Shown here one piece after another: positions 26,666-36,319 of a stretch of 64,000 nt of DNA. The stretch spans positions 1 through 64,000 of the forward strand of contig JBKEEO010000001.1 of NCBI GenBank assembly GCA_047777415.1. Reading direction: 5' to 3'. This stretch comes from Caproicibacter sp047777415. GTDB lineage: Bacteria > Bacillota > Clostridia > Oscillospirales > Acutalibacteraceae. Position 1 is the first letter of the stretch. Every line of letters begins with the position of its first letter. The position numbers and the translations under genes were made by a program. Under the pieces are notes generated by a model, which was not told the DNA's origin, ran no database searches, and worked only from the letters and a program-made list of their open reading frames with translations.

Positions 26666-27605
26666 CTTTCACAGGCTCCTTTCCAAATGCCACAGGACGC
26701 GTTGCGGAGTCAATCAGCGGCACAATAATATTCATGATAACAATGGAGTACGAAACACCTTCCGGCAAGCTGCCGAATTGACGAATCAGCATGGTGATAA
26801 TACCGCATCCGATGGCGAAAATAACCTTACCTTTCGGTGTAATCGGAGAAGTTGCATAGTCGGTCGCCATGAAGATTGCGCCGAGCATCAGACCGCCGGA
26901 AAGCAAATCAATCAATACATCTCTGCCCATCACAGCGGACAATACCGCGGCGGTACCAATATAGCACAGCGGTATAATCGGAGAAATCACTTTGCGGATC
27001 ACAAGATAAATTCCTCCGAGAATCAATGCCAGCGCACAGGTTTCACCCAAGCATCCGGCGGTATTACCGACGAACATATTCAAAAGGCTGGGCAATTGTT
27101 CCACAGAACCGCCTTCCTGTAAAATGCCGAGCGGTGAAGCTGTGGTAACGGCATCCCCCAGATAGGACCGGGGCTGCACCCAGGTTGTCATATCCGTTGG
27201 GAAGGAGTTCAGCATAATGATACGAGCTGTCAGAGCCGGGTTGACAAAGTTCTGACCAATTCCGCCAAACATCTGTTTTACAACAACAATCGCTACCATA
27301 CCGCCAAAAGCAGCCATGACAGGGTTGATGGATACCGGCAGGTTAAAGGCGAGCAGCAAACCGGTTACCACCGCGCTCAAATCGCCAATGGTATTATCCC
27401 TTTTCATGACTCTGCGGGATATGTACTCACTCAGTACGCATGATGCAATCGTGACACCGATGATAAGAAGTGCGCGCGGTCCGAATACAATCACTGATGC
27501 GATAGCAGCCGGCACCAGCGCCAAGATGACATCCAACATAATTTTTCTGGTTGTTACCCCGCATCTAATATGAGGCGAGGACGATACAACTAATCTTTCT
27601 TCCAT
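26649..27605 (-). CDS. rnfD: RnfD, flavinylated membrane subunit
   Basis: The 318-residue protein has about nine helices. MFGGIGQNFVNPALTAR and MATDYATSPITPKGK are the typical RnfD blocks, the latter carrying the Thr that accepts FMN. It passes electrons across the membrane and contributes to ion pumping. The stop of rnfC overlaps its first base. Confidence 0.94.
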   Translation of the reverse strand: MEERLVVSSSPHIRCGVTTRKIMLDVILALVPAAIASVIVFGPRALLIIGVTIASCVLSEYISRRVMKRDNTIGDLSAVVTGLLLAFNLPVSINPVMAAFGGMVAIVVVKQMFGGIGQNFVNPALTARIIMLNSFPTDMTTWVQPRSYLGDAVTTASPLGILQEGGSVEQLPSLLNMFVGNTAGCLGETCALALILGGIYLVIRKVISPIIPLCYIGTAAVLSAVMGRDVLIDLLSGGLMLGAIFMATDYATSPITPKGKVIFAIGCGIITMLIRQFGSLPEGVSYSIVIMNIIVPLIDSATRPVAFGKEPVKDEVQR

Positions 27606-28945
27606 TATTTCTTCCCCTCCGCTCTAACCAGTGACTTGCCAAGACGAATGGCCTGAACCAGCGGACGGCCCGCCGGGCAGTTGAACGAGCAGCAGCCGCA
27701 TTCCATACAATCCATGACGCATAACTCTTTTAACTGATCCACTCGTTTGGCAACTGCGTTTTTCTCAAGCAGTGTCGGCATCAAATTCATCGGGCAGCCT
27801 GCCACGCAGCGTCCGCAATTGATGCAAGCAGAAGGTTCTAACTTGTGCGCTTCCTTTTCATCCAGACAAATAATGGCGTTATTCTGCTTGATGACAGGCA
27901 GATTGTCGCTGACAATGGACACGCCCATCATGGGGCCGCCCATCAGAATCTTTTTCGGTGTTGCCTTATATCCGCCGCAGAAATCAATAATCGTGCGGAT
28001 ATTTGTGCCGATTGGAACAATGACATTTTTGGGCTCCTTAATTGCGGAACCGTCAATCGTGAGACGCTTTTTCACAAGAGGCATCCCCGTTTTTAAATAA
28101 TTGCCCAGCACAGCACAGGATGTGACGTTCATCACAACGCATCCCGCATCCGCAGGAAGCTTACCCATCGGGACTTTGCGGCCGGTGCAGGATTGAATCA
28201 ACACCTTTTCCGCGCCCTGCGGGTAGCTCGAACGCAGCTCAAGCACCTTGATTTCCTTGTCGGATTCTTCCTTGCTTTCACTGAGAACAGAATTAAATTT
28301 TGCAATGACATCCGGCTTATTTCCTTCCACCGCCAAAATTACGCGATGCAAACCAAGCCAGTGTTTCACTGCGCGGACACCGGTAAAGATATTATCGGTA
28401 TCTTCTATGGCGCACCGGTTGTCCGAAGTTATGTAAGGCTCACACTCCGCTGCATTGATAATCAGCGTGTCCACATGTTTATCATCCGGAATCTTCAGCT
28501 TGACGTGAGTCGGGAATCCCGCACCGCCAAGACCAACCAGACCGCAATCATGGACAGCACTGAGAAATTCTTCAAGGCTGTTAATGACCGGCGGCTTGAT
28601 ATCCGGGGAAACTTCCATTTTTCCGTCCGAATCGATTACAACCGCATCCATATACTGTCCGCCGGAAAGGGTTACTTTTTTGATTGCGCTGACTTTACCG
28701 GAAACAGTGGCATGAATCGGCGCACTGACAAAGGCAGTACTGTCAGCAATTTTTTGTCCAATCAAAACAGTGTCCCCAACTTTGACAGTCGGCGTACAAG
28801 GGGGACCTACATGCTGCTGCATGGGCAAGACAACTTGCTCAGGAGGCGGCAGCATGACGGATTCCACTTGTGCGGTATTTTTCCTGTGAGGAACCGCCGC
28901 ACCGCCATGCGTTTTGAATGGCTTTGTGGGAAAAGTCAATTCCAT
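27605..28945 (-). CDS. rnfC: RnfC, NADH/NAD-binding subunit
   Basis: The 446-residue protein has the RnfC N-terminal barrel (TFPTKPFKTHGG; MLPPPEQVVLPMQQHVG), a Rossmann/SLBB part with GLGGAGFPTHVKL that binds FMN and NAD, and two C-terminal 4Fe-4S clusters, CINCGRCVAGCP and CMECGCCSFNCP. The ATG at 28945 follows GGAGG. The Rnf complex couples ferredoxin oxidation with NAD reduction to Na+ or H+ export. Confidence 0.95.
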   Translation of the reverse strand: MELTFPTKPFKTHGGAAVPHRKNTAQVESVMLPPPEQVVLPMQQHVGPPCTPTVKVGDTVLIGQKIADSTAFVSAPIHATVSGKVSAIKKVTLSGGQYMDAVVIDSDGKMEVSPDIKPPVINSLEEFLSAVHDCGLVGLGGAGFPTHVKLKIPDDKHVDTLIINAAECEPYITSDNRCAIEDTDNIFTGVRAVKHWLGLHRVILAVEGNKPDVIAKFNSVLSESKEESDKEIKVLELRSSYPQGAEKVLIQSCTGRKVPMGKLPADAGCVVMNVTSCAVLGNYLKTGMPLVKKRLTIDGSAIKEPKNVIVPIGTNIRTIIDFCGGYKATPKKILMGGPMMGVSIVSDNLPVIKQNNAIICLDEKEAHKLEPSACINCGRCVAGCPMNLMPTLLEKNAVAKRVDQLKELCVMDCMECGCCSFNCPAGRPLVQAIRLGKSLVRAEGKK

Positions 28946-29058
28946 GTTGAAATCCTCCAATACATACTAAACTAATGAAAATATAGAAATATATATTTAG
29001 TCACGACGCCCGACCCAGAAAGTCCGGAATCAGAGTCGAAGTGAATCAAGGGAATTAG

Positions 29059-30114
29059 TCAATCTGTAAGGATATATTTATCATTGGTAATCTGAAAACT
29101 TTCTTTTAGGCCATCGGTAACAGTAACCCGATGGCTCGAGTCAATGAACACGCCGTCGGCATTGTATTCTTCCAAAAGTTTTATTCCCTTCTCTTTGCCG
29201 AGTATAAAACAAGCGGTAGAAAGTGCATCGCTGACAGCACCGTTGTCCGCCTTTACCGTAACGGAAACCAATCCGTTATTTTCAGGGTATCCTGTTTTCG
29301 GATTCAAAAGATGATGATAGGTCACACCATTTTCGGTAAAGGTCTTTTCATAGGTTCCGGAAGTGGAAACAAACCCGGAAGCAAGGTCAATCTGCCCCAT
29401 GGCACCGGCATTTTCATCCGTTGTATCCGGATCTCGAATGGCGATATGCCAGAGTGACCCGTCCGGTTTTGACCCATAAACGCCGACGCTGCCGCCCACA
29501 GCAATCACCCCGTAATCCGCACCGGCGCTGCGATAAGCTTCAATGGCATCGTCACATGCCGCACCTTTGCCGATTCCGCCAAGGTCAATTGCATTGTAGT
29601 GAAACTTCAGCGACGCTTGGGCATTTTCTGTATCAACACGCAAATTCCGGTAATCGACATATGCGAGGAAATTCTGCACATCCGATTCGGCCGGTACATG
29701 TTGGTTGTCCCCTCCAAAATCCCAAAGCGACGACACCGGCAAGATGGTGGGGTCATAAGCGCCATCCGACTTTTGAGCTATGTCCAAACTTTTAGCGAGC
29801 AGGGATACAGTTCGGGGATCGACGGAAATCCAATCAGTGCCTGCGGCTTCGTTTAAGCGGGCAATATCGGAATCTTCAATCCGCCATGAAATTCGGTTTT
29901 CCAATTCCTTTATCTTACTCAAGGCTAATGCTGCAGCTTCTTCGCTGTTTTCGCCGTATACAGTTTGCTGGATATATGTTCCCATGGCAAAGCCCGTGCT
30001 TTGATATTCCGCATTTTTTTCTTGTATACGCATCCAGAAAAAAACTGCCAGTGCAGCTGCTGCACACAGCAATACAAGTAACGCAAAATACAATCTTTTT
30101 TTTGGGTGCATCAA
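29059..30114 (-). CDS. apbE: ApbE-family FMN transferase
   Basis: The 351-residue protein has an N-terminal membrane helix (about residues 8-27) without a clear lipobox, then the ApbE fold. Visible motifs are GTYIQQTVYG, DLGGIGKGAACD and HHLLNPKTGYP with the flavin and Mg2+ contacts, and VSDALSTACFILG near the end. It transfers FMN from FAD onto Thr of RnfG and RnfD. It lies 113 bases upstream of rnfC in the same direction and likely heads the operon. Confidence 0.92.
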   Translation of the reverse strand: MMHPKKRLYFALLVLLCAAAALAVFFWMRIQEKNAEYQSTGFAMGTYIQQTVYGENSEEAAALALSKIKELENRISWRIEDSDIARLNEAAGTDWISVDPRTVSLLAKSLDIAQKSDGAYDPTILPVSSLWDFGGDNQHVPAESDVQNFLAYVDYRNLRVDTENAQASLKFHYNAIDLGGIGKGAACDDAIEAYRSAGADYGVIAVGGSVGVYGSKPDGSLWHIAIRDPDTTDENAGAMGQIDLASGFVSTSGTYEKTFTENGVTYHHLLNPKTGYPENNGLVSVTVKADNGAVSDALSTACFILGKEKGIKLLEEYNADGVFIDSSHRVTVTDGLKESFQITNDKYILTD

Positions 30115-30372
30115 TTTCCCCCTGAAAAAGCAAATCTAATAAACAAACCTATGTAGAATTATACCACTTTTGCCGAGAAAGTCCAGCAAAATGAGCGACA
30201 CATCTGATAGAATCTTCGTTGTTCCATACAAATTTCGGAAGCGAAATATACAAATTTTGCTACTCGATTATACAAATTAGACATTTTCACCTTAAAAAGA
30301 TAAGATATTTGCTTACCCATCCTTTTCTTTGTGTTATAATCATTTGCATAAAGGAACAGGAGGATGAAAACG

Positions 30373-30858
30373 ATGTCCGTCATCAAGGTAAAACAATATC
30401 TATCCCAATTTTCCATGCAGGACAGGCTGCGGGAGTTCTCGGTTTCCAGCGCAACGGTGGAACTTGCTGCCAAAGCCCTGGGGGTGGAACCGGGCAGAAT
30501 CGCCAAAACAATCTCCTTTCGCAGCGAAAACGGCTGCATTCTGATTGTCGCCGCAGGGGATGCTAAAATAGACAACGCTAAGTTTAAACGTGAATTCGGA
30601 ATGAAAGCAAAAATGCTCAGTGCTGAAGAGGTGGAACCGCTGACGGGGTATCGAATCGGCGGAGTCTGTCCGTTTGATAATCCGCCCGGAGCGCAGGTTT
30701 TCTGCGACATATCCCTCAAGCGTTTTGATACCGTTTACCCAGCGGGCGGCAGTGCAAATTCGTGCGTAGAACTGACTTGCGAAGAGCTGTTTGAGCTCTC
30801 GAAAAGTTTGCGCTGGGTGGATGTTTGTAAAAATTGGGAAGGTGTCAGCTTAACATGA
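30373..30858 (+). CDS. YbaK/EbsC-family aminoacyl-tRNA deacylase
   Basis: The 161-residue protein has the family text FSVSSATVELAAKALG-type start, GRIAKTISFRS, the catalytic Lys region AGDAKIDNAKFKREFG, and GGVCPFDNPPG. Members hydrolyse mischarged tRNAs such as Cys-tRNA(Pro), or act on related acyl-tRNAs. AGGAGG stands nine bases before the ATG at 30373. An upstream ATG directly abuts the site. It overlaps trmB (ATGA), forming a tRNA-quality pair. Confidence 0.85.
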   Translation: MSVIKVKQYLSQFSMQDRLREFSVSSATVELAAKALGVEPGRIAKTISFRSENGCILIVAAGDAKIDNAKFKREFGMKAKMLSAEEVEPLTGYRIGGVCPFDNPPGAQVFCDISLKRFDTVYPAGGSANSCVELTCEELFELSKSLRWVDVCKNWEGVSLT

Positions 30859-31517
30859 GAATGAGAGCCAAACGCTGGGCAACTCCGGAACTGAATGCCT
30901 GCCCTTATTTCTACCGAAATGCGGAACAAAATTTAGGCCGCTGGCACAGCCTTTTTGCCCGACAACAGCCGATTTATCTGGAACTTGGATGCGGGAAAGG
31001 CCTATTTCTTGCGGGAGCTGCTCCCACCCATCCGCACATCAATTATATTGGAATTGATTTAAAGGATGCCGTTTTAGGACCTGCCCGCAGAAATATTGAG
31101 CAGGCATTCCGAGAAGCCGGCCGTCCTGTGGATAATGTCATTTTAACGGCGCTCAATATTGAAAACATTCATAACGCTATGGGGCCCGAAGACCAAGTGG
31201 AAAGAATTTATATCAATTTCTGCAATCCGTGGCCTCGCAAAAAACATCAGAAACGCCGCCTGACACATCCGCGGCAGTTAGTCCACTACCGACAGATTCT
31301 GTCCCCTGGCGGCGAACTGCATTTTAAAACGGACGACTATGGACTGTATGTGGACACCATTGAATATCTCCAATCCTGCGGTTTCCAGATATTCTGGAAA
31401 ACAGAGGATCTCTATGAAAATCCTCCTCAGGACAACATACAAACGGAACATGAAAAAATGTTCCTGCAGCAGGGAATTAAAATCAAGGCTCTCACTGCCC
31501 GAATGCTGACAGAATAA
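30855..31517 (+). CDS. trmB: TrmB, tRNA (guanine-N7-)-methyltransferase
   Basis: This 220-residue class I SAM enzyme has LELGCGKGLFLAGAA (SAM loop), YIGIDLKDAVLGPARRNIE, the family motif INFCNPWPRKKHQKRRLTH with the catalytic region, and LHFKTDDYGLY. It makes m7G46 in tRNA. Its ATG overlaps the stop of the deacylase upstream. Confidence 0.94.
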   Translation: MRMRAKRWATPELNACPYFYRNAEQNLGRWHSLFARQQPIYLELGCGKGLFLAGAAPTHPHINYIGIDLKDAVLGPARRNIEQAFREAGRPVDNVILTALNIENIHNAMGPEDQVERIYINFCNPWPRKKHQKRRLTHPRQLVHYRQILSPGGELHFKTDDYGLYVDTIEYLQSCGFQIFWKTEDLYENPPQDNIQTEHEKMFLQQGIKIKALTARMLTE

Positions 31518-31546
31518 ATTCATATGGAAAAGAGAATCTACATGGA

Positions 31547-31575
31547 GCAGGACCGGGTATTCGCCCGGCCCTGTT
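31547..31575 (+). terminator. Terminator after trmB
   Basis: An imperfect GC-rich hairpin (GCAGGACCGGG with CCCGGCCCTG around TATTCG) is followed by TTTATT. It also lies close to the stop of the convergent lipoprotein gene. Confidence 0.5.
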
Positions 31576-31588
31576 TATTGATGCTGCA

Positions 31589-32521
31589 TTAAGAAACGTC
31601 AATCCGGTCGGTTGCCTTTATTGCCCCATTGCGAATTAAATCATCCACTTCTTCACTGCCGGGTAAGGACGCAAAATTATAACGTGCCGGCAGAGCAAAG
31701 ACATATTGAGAATTGCGGTCCAACTCACTTGGCCCGATGGGAGCCGCACCAATGTGAAACTGCTCATTTTGAATTTCATCCCACTGTTGCAGGGTAAATA
31801 CCAGAATCGGGATATCCTGCCTTGGATTTTCTTTTGTCCACTTCGGGTGGCGAATAAAGATTTGAGGTCCGGTTTCCGTTATTTTGCCTTCCTGCCCCGG
31901 AACCAGCGAATATCCCTGCCATTCTTCCGTGCGGACAGTACAAGCTTTCCAACTCGACGGAAGTGTAACAACGAACCCATATTTGCTGTTTTCATAAACA
32001 ACATTGTCCGAGGAAGTTTCTCGATCCAGTGCAGCGTCAACGATCATCCATCGGCCTCCAATCTTTTTGACAGAGAGCTTAATGCCCAGTTTATTCGGCG
32101 AAGTACCGCCGGACGACTCCGCAGACGCAGTCTCCAGGATTTCTCCGGATACATCATAGTTGTCTTCAGCCAGTCGGTGAATGGAAAAAATATGAATGCC
32201 GTCGGGACAGAAACTTGATGTTATCTGACCCGGAGCGGATGACGGATCCGCCTCCCATTTTTCCAACAGCGAAGGCGCAACATAATCGCCGTAATATTTC
32301 TGCATATCGCCAGCAGCCGAGGTATCAAGCCCGTTTATAGAAACCTCGCACAATTGCCTTCCAAACTCCGTTACCAATTCTTTTACGGCCGTCTGTTCGG
32401 CTTCGGATATCTGCTGAGAAGAAGCCGATTCGGCCGAGGGGGAATTTCCGTTGTGGCAGCCGGTTGCTGTCATACACAACACAAACGCAACAATGAGGCA
32501 TCCAAACTTTTTCACACCCAT
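31589..32521 (-). CDS. Predicted lipoprotein of unknown function
   Basis: The 310-residue protein has a lipoprotein signal peptide with the lipobox TATGC at about residue 22 and a Ser-rich linker, then a domain with DGIHIFSIHRLAEDNYDVSG and a second part starting SKYGFVVTLPSSWK that resembles surface PsbP/peptidase-like folds in many clostridial lipoproteins. I do not recognise a named family. It lies 102 bases downstream of cdaR in the same direction and may be cotranscribed with cdaA-cdaR, suggesting an envelope role. Confidence 0.75.
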   Translation of the reverse strand: MGVKKFGCLIVAFVLCMTATGCHNGNSPSAESASSQQISEAEQTAVKELVTEFGRQLCEVSINGLDTSAAGDMQKYYGDYVAPSLLEKWEADPSSAPGQITSSFCPDGIHIFSIHRLAEDNYDVSGEILETASAESSGGTSPNKLGIKLSVKKIGGRWMIVDAALDRETSSDNVVYENSKYGFVVTLPSSWKACTVRTEEWQGYSLVPGQEGKITETGPQIFIRHPKWTKENPRQDIPILVFTLQQWDEIQNEQFHIGAAPIGPSELDRNSQYVFALPARYNFASLPGSEEVDDLIRNGAIKATDRIDVS

Positions 32522-32623
32522 TCCCCCTAAGTTTTACCTGATACAAAAATATGCAAATACGATCCGGTTCATTCCCTAGGGTGAATAAAAACACCTAATG
32601 CCTGCACGCAAAACAGAAAATTC

Positions 32624-33901
32624 TTACCCATTAATACTCAAGTCCACCGTATAGCTGCCGTATACCCAGGAACTGGGTGCATTACTGATGCTGAACGTAA
32701 CCGGCATTTGGACTTGGCCGGTTGCTGTTTCGCTATCCGACATATTCACTTCAGCAATCAAATTGTTAGCCGTGAGTTTCGAAATTTCCTCTTCCGGTCC
32801 TACAACCGTCACATCCAAAGCTTTTGTATATATTTTTGCCGTTTTACCGGCACTGAGATTTTTGATACTGAAATCCGTTACCGTGATGTTCCGTGTTGAC
32901 ATATCGCTTAAATCCAAAGTAACCTCCGCGGACGGAATATTGCTGAGATTTTTGCATGTTGACGGAAGATTGACGGCCATTTCAAACTGATTGCTTTGCG
33001 GGCTTACATTTGAAAAATCAATCGGTGCAAGGCTTAGCTCAGACAAATTATTCAGCACATCCGCGGGACCTGCTACCTCAATGGTTCGAGGGAAGATGGA
33101 AACTTTTCCGTAGCCGAGCTGCAAACCGGCTGGTTTGTTGGTGAAAGTGGCATTCAAGCGCAGAACTTTTCTCGGCAAAACCGGAAGCGTCACTTCAACC
33201 TGTTCCTGGCTGAGTGTCAAACTGCTGTCCGTAATCACATTGTCGTTCGCGTCGTACATGATAAGATCGGCTGTGAAATTTTTCGTTTCTCTCAAAGTAT
33301 CCGTTACTTGATATTCAAATGCAACGCGGTTGACCTGCTGAACCTGCTTTTCCGGCCCGGATACCGTCACTGTATCACTGCTGAGCGTTGGGGTGGTTGA
33401 AACAAAGTAAGAATCATCCGCTTGATAATCCGTTGGATACACGATATTGCTCTGGATTTTAAAAGTCTTTTCCTTGTAGCGATCCACAACAACAATGGCC
33501 TGTTCCGGCGAAACATAGGACACGGTAAAATCTGTCAGATTCCGTTTTTCTGTTTTCTGCGCCGTTAAAGGAAGAGTGTAAGTATCGGGAGAAGTAATGG
33601 AGGCAGCGGAAGGCGCCACCACTTTCAAGTCATCTGCATTTACCTGGTTGACGACCAGACTGTTTCCTTTAATATACACGGTAGCCGTTTTATTCACCGG
33701 ACTGAACACCTTCAACCCGTCCGCCTGTGCCGCGTCGGACAAGGTAATCTCAATGGGGACATTGGTAATCGCACGCGGGTGGTTTTCTGTATCCGTAGAG
33801 GTAATAAACAGCCATAAAAAGATGGAAATAATCAGAGAGAAAAACAGTACAAATTTATTATTATAAAACAGCCGATTGATGGAAAATTTCTTGATTTTCA
33901 T
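32624..33901 (-). CDS. cdaR: CdaR-like YbbR-domain protein
   Basis: The 425-residue protein has one N-terminal helix (NKFVLFFSLIISIFLWLFI) and an extracytoplasmic part of about four YbbR repeats of 80-90 residues; the recurring patterns are P-V-E-V/I and VTVSGPEKQV / IEVAGPADVL / VTVVGPEEEI. CdaR binds and tunes the diadenylate cyclase CdaA, whose gene overlaps its start. This is the standard cdaA-cdaR arrangement; glmM is not adjacent here. Confidence 0.9.
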   Translation of the reverse strand: MKIKKFSINRLFYNNKFVLFFSLIISIFLWLFITSTDTENHPRAITNVPIEITLSDAAQADGLKVFSPVNKTATVYIKGNSLVVNQVNADDLKVVAPSAASITSPDTYTLPLTAQKTEKRNLTDFTVSYVSPEQAIVVVDRYKEKTFKIQSNIVYPTDYQADDSYFVSTTPTLSSDTVTVSGPEKQVQQVNRVAFEYQVTDTLRETKNFTADLIMYDANDNVITDSSLTLSQEQVEVTLPVLPRKVLRLNATFTNKPAGLQLGYGKVSIFPRTIEVAGPADVLNNLSELSLAPIDFSNVSPQSNQFEMAVNLPSTCKNLSNIPSAEVTLDLSDMSTRNITVTDFSIKNLSAGKTAKIYTKALDVTVVGPEEEISKLTANNLIAEVNMSDSETATGQVQMPVTFSISNAPSSWVYGSYTVDLSING

Positions 33902-34791
33902 TGTTTTTTTGTCCTCCGAAAGGAAGAAATCCAGTTCTGTTTTTTCTCATCCGATTCCGCGTTTTGTGAAAGCACCAAGTTCTCCAGCTCGCTGTTGAGC
34001 GTTTCTCTGGTGTAATTTCTTGTGATGGTTCCGTTTGTCACAACGGAAATCTGACCGGTTTCTTCCGAAACAACCACGATCACCGCATCGGAATTTTCGC
34101 TCATGCCAATTGCGGCCCGATGGCGTGTACCGAGTTCTATGCTGACATTGTCGTTTTTCGTCAGCGGCAAAATACATCCCGCAGCATATACCATTCCATC
34201 GCGGATAATCACGGCACCGTCATGCAAAGGAGCTTTATTAAAAAATATATTGCAGAGAATTTGAGCGGAGGGCATAGCCTCCACAATGGTGCCCGTATCT
34301 ATAATATCTCCCAATTTTGTTTTCAGTTCAAATACAATCAATGCCCCGGTTTTCTGCCGGGACATTTGAACGGCTGCATCAACAACTGCATTCACTGCCT
34401 TACGGCTTTTTTGTAGTCTTTCTTCCTCTTCACTTGAAACAAAATTCAGCCCAAAGTTCCACCCTTTTCCGGCGCGGATTCCGCTGCGGCCAATCTGCTC
34501 CAAAGCGCGCCGAATTTCCGGCTGAAAAACGATGAGAACCGCAATAAAGGCAAATTGAAATAAATAATTGATAATACTTCGAATTAAAAACAGATTAAGC
34601 CAATAGGAAAGGATCCAAACAACTAATAGGATCAGAATTCCACGCACCAGCTGACCTGCCCGTGTTTCACGAACAAGTTTAATTGCATTATAAATCACAA
34701 ACGTAACAAGGAGGATATCCAATGCGTCGGCAATTCGGAAATTTTTAATCAGCTGAAGAAAGACATTCCATAGGCTGATGATAAAGTCCAT
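33898..34791 (-). CDS. cdaA: CdaA, diadenylate cyclase
   Basis: The 297-residue protein has three N-terminal membrane helices followed by the DAC domain. Both catalytic motifs are intact: LHDGAVII (DGA) and LGTRHRAAIGMSE (RHR). It makes c-di-AMP, which controls potassium and osmolyte uptake and wall homeostasis. The C-terminal extension is rich in Glu and Lys. It forms an operon with cdaR. Confidence 0.95.
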   Translation of the reverse strand: MDFIISLWNVFLQLIKNFRIADALDILLVTFVIYNAIKLVRETRAGQLVRGILILLVVWILSYWLNLFLIRSIINYLFQFAFIAVLIVFQPEIRRALEQIGRSGIRAGKGWNFGLNFVSSEEEERLQKSRKAVNAVVDAAVQMSRQKTGALIVFELKTKLGDIIDTGTIVEAMPSAQILCNIFFNKAPLHDGAVIIRDGMVYAAGCILPLTKNDNVSIELGTRHRAAIGMSENSDAVIVVVSEETGQISVVTNGTITRNYTRETLNSELENLVLSQNAESDEKKQNWISSFRRTKKQ

Positions 34792-34911
34792 ATGTTTGAC
34801 CCTTTCCTGTAGAACTGGGCGCTGAGACCCGATATTTCATAAATTTGCAAAACCGTTAACGGTGTTCATTTAGCGCAAAACAATCCGAACTGAAGACTGC
34901 TCTTTATATTC

Positions 34912-34939
34912 ATTTTATCATATATGATTTTAGAATCAA
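34912..34939 (-). promoter_or_regulatory. Candidate promoter of cdaA
   Basis: TTGATT (34939-34934) and TAAAAT (34917-34912) on the minus strand are 16 bases apart, about 115 bases before the cdaA start. The leader shows no recognisable riboswitch. Confidence 0.5.
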
Positions 34940-34958
34940 TCCCTTCTTACTCAAAATT

Positions 34959-36086
34959 TCAGTGAATTGACGCCAAAACTTGAACCAGCCGATCCATTTC
35001 TGCCCTGCGTGTGAACACGGAGGGGCAGACGCGAACCGCGCCTTGTTCCAGTGTTCCGCAAAATCGATGTGCAGCGGGGGCACAGTGCAGTCCTGCCCGA
35101 ACCGCTATCCCGTGCTCATTCAATTTCCTGCCGACAATTTCACTGGGCAGGTCTCCCACATTAAAGGACAGCACGGGCGCAAAATAGCGCGGGTCGGGTT
35201 CATCGGTATAAAGACGGATATTTTTCATATGCGCTAAACGCCGATACAAATACCGAACAAGGCTGATCTCATGTTCAAAAATTCGTTTGGTTCCGCGTGC
35301 ACGAACAAATTCGATTCCTGCGTGCAGGCCGGCAATTCCGGGCATATTCTGCGTGCCGCTTTCCATGCGCTCCGGCATAGCTTCCGGTTGCTGAGCCTCG
35401 GCGGAGTTCGTTCCGGTTCCGCCTTCCACAAGTGTGGCAAGTTCACTGCCATTGGCCGTTATCAGCATGCCCGTTCCCATTGGGCCGTAAAGCCCCTTGT
35501 GTCCCGCAATGCAAAGATAATCGATTCTGCTGTCCTCCATATCGATGGGAAGAACGCCCGCGGACTGTGCACAGTCGACTGCAATCGGAATCCGATATTC
35601 GTGGCATAGCGCGGCAATGCGTTCCACAGGCAGCCGAAACCCCCATACATTGGAGGCATGGGTGCATACAACCAGCCGTGTATTGGCACGGATGGATTTT
35701 CGAAAGGAATCCACCGTTGTATCATTGTCACCTGGATACACCTGAGCTTCCGTGACTTCCACGCCAGCTAAGGAAAGCGCATAAAGCGGACGGGACACCG
35801 CATTATGCTCGATGCAGGACGTTACCACATGATCCCCCGGTTTTAAAATACCTTTTAGAACATAATTGATTGCATGAGTGCAGTTGAGCGTAAACGCAAC
35901 ACATTCCGGTCCGGGCGCGTGAAAAAAATCCGCCGCCGCTGTACGGCAGCGGTAAATTTCTTCCGCAGCAGCCATGGACATACTGTGTCCTGCCCTGCCG
36001 GGATTCGCTCCGTATTTGCGAAGTGCAAGAGTCACCGCGTTTCTCACCGAGTTCGGTTTCGGGTACGTGGTGGCCGCATTATCCAA
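34959..36086 (-). CDS. Class V aminotransferase, cysteine desulfurase-like
   Basis: The PLP enzyme of about 376 residues begins LDNAATTYPKP. It has NCTHAINYVLKG, the cofactor-Asp region VDCAQSAGVLPID, the Schiff-base Lys in CIAGHKGLYGPMG, and the HCAPAAH motif near the end. The usual start would be M-I-Y-L-D-N-A, but the sequence has ATC ATA ATT TAT TTG. No ATG exists, the TTG at 36086 is 15 bases from AGGTGG, and ATA (36095) or ATT has better spacing. It follows a DUF3343 gene closely, a pairing seen in sulfur/selenium trafficking. Substrate (Cys or selenocysteine) is inferred. Confidence 0.82.
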   Translation of the reverse strand: MDNAATTYPKPNSVRNAVTLALRKYGANPGRAGHSMSMAAAEEIYRCRTAAADFFHAPGPECVAFTLNCTHAINYVLKGILKPGDHVVTSCIEHNAVSRPLYALSLAGVEVTEAQVYPGDNDTTVDSFRKSIRANTRLVVCTHASNVWGFRLPVERIAALCHEYRIPIAVDCAQSAGVLPIDMEDSRIDYLCIAGHKGLYGPMGTGMLITANGSELATLVEGGTGTNSAEAQQPEAMPERMESGTQNMPGIAGLHAGIEFVRARGTKRIFEHEISLVRYLYRRLAHMKNIRLYTDEPDPRYFAPVLSFNVGDLPSEIVGRKLNEHGIAVRAGLHCAPAAHRFCGTLEQGAVRVCPSVFTRRAEMDRLVQVLASIH

Positions 36087-36091
36087 ATAAA

Positions 36092-36319
36092 TTATGATAG
36101 GCCACCTCTTTCCGCTCGTCCTCTTACCCTGATTCCGTGACGGCGCAAAATAGTTTCAGCTTCATCTGCACGTCTGGGAACATATATACTGTACCCGCAG
36201 CCCCCGTTAGGACCGCTGCGGGGTGTTCTTTCCACATAGGAACGAATACCCCTCCACGCCAATAAGTCGCGGCTTCTCAAGGCATTCGTAATGGAGCCAA
36301 CAATAATTAACGGCTTGCC
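36092..36319 (-). CDS. DUF3343 family protein (putative Se/S carrier-like)
   Basis: This 75-residue protein has IIVGSITNALRSRDLLAWRG, IRSYVERTPRS and a CGYSIYVP segment. They match the small DUF3343 family, in which the conserved Cys-Gly-Tyr motif is thought to carry sulfur or selenium. The GTG at 36319 lies nine bases after AAAGGG; a GTG at 36331 is adjacent to it. Its stop overlaps the leader of the desulfurase-like gene, which supports joint function. Confidence 0.72.
   Translation of the reverse strand, partial: GKPLIIVGSITNALRSRDLLAWRGIRSYVERTPRSGPNGGCGYSIYVPRRADEAETILRRHGIRVRGRAERGGLS

Noticed and set aside
28946..29058. Regulatory RNA between apbE and rnfC
   Set aside because: The 113-base gap shows no stable paired structure or known motif by eye; it is more likely just intra-operon spacer.
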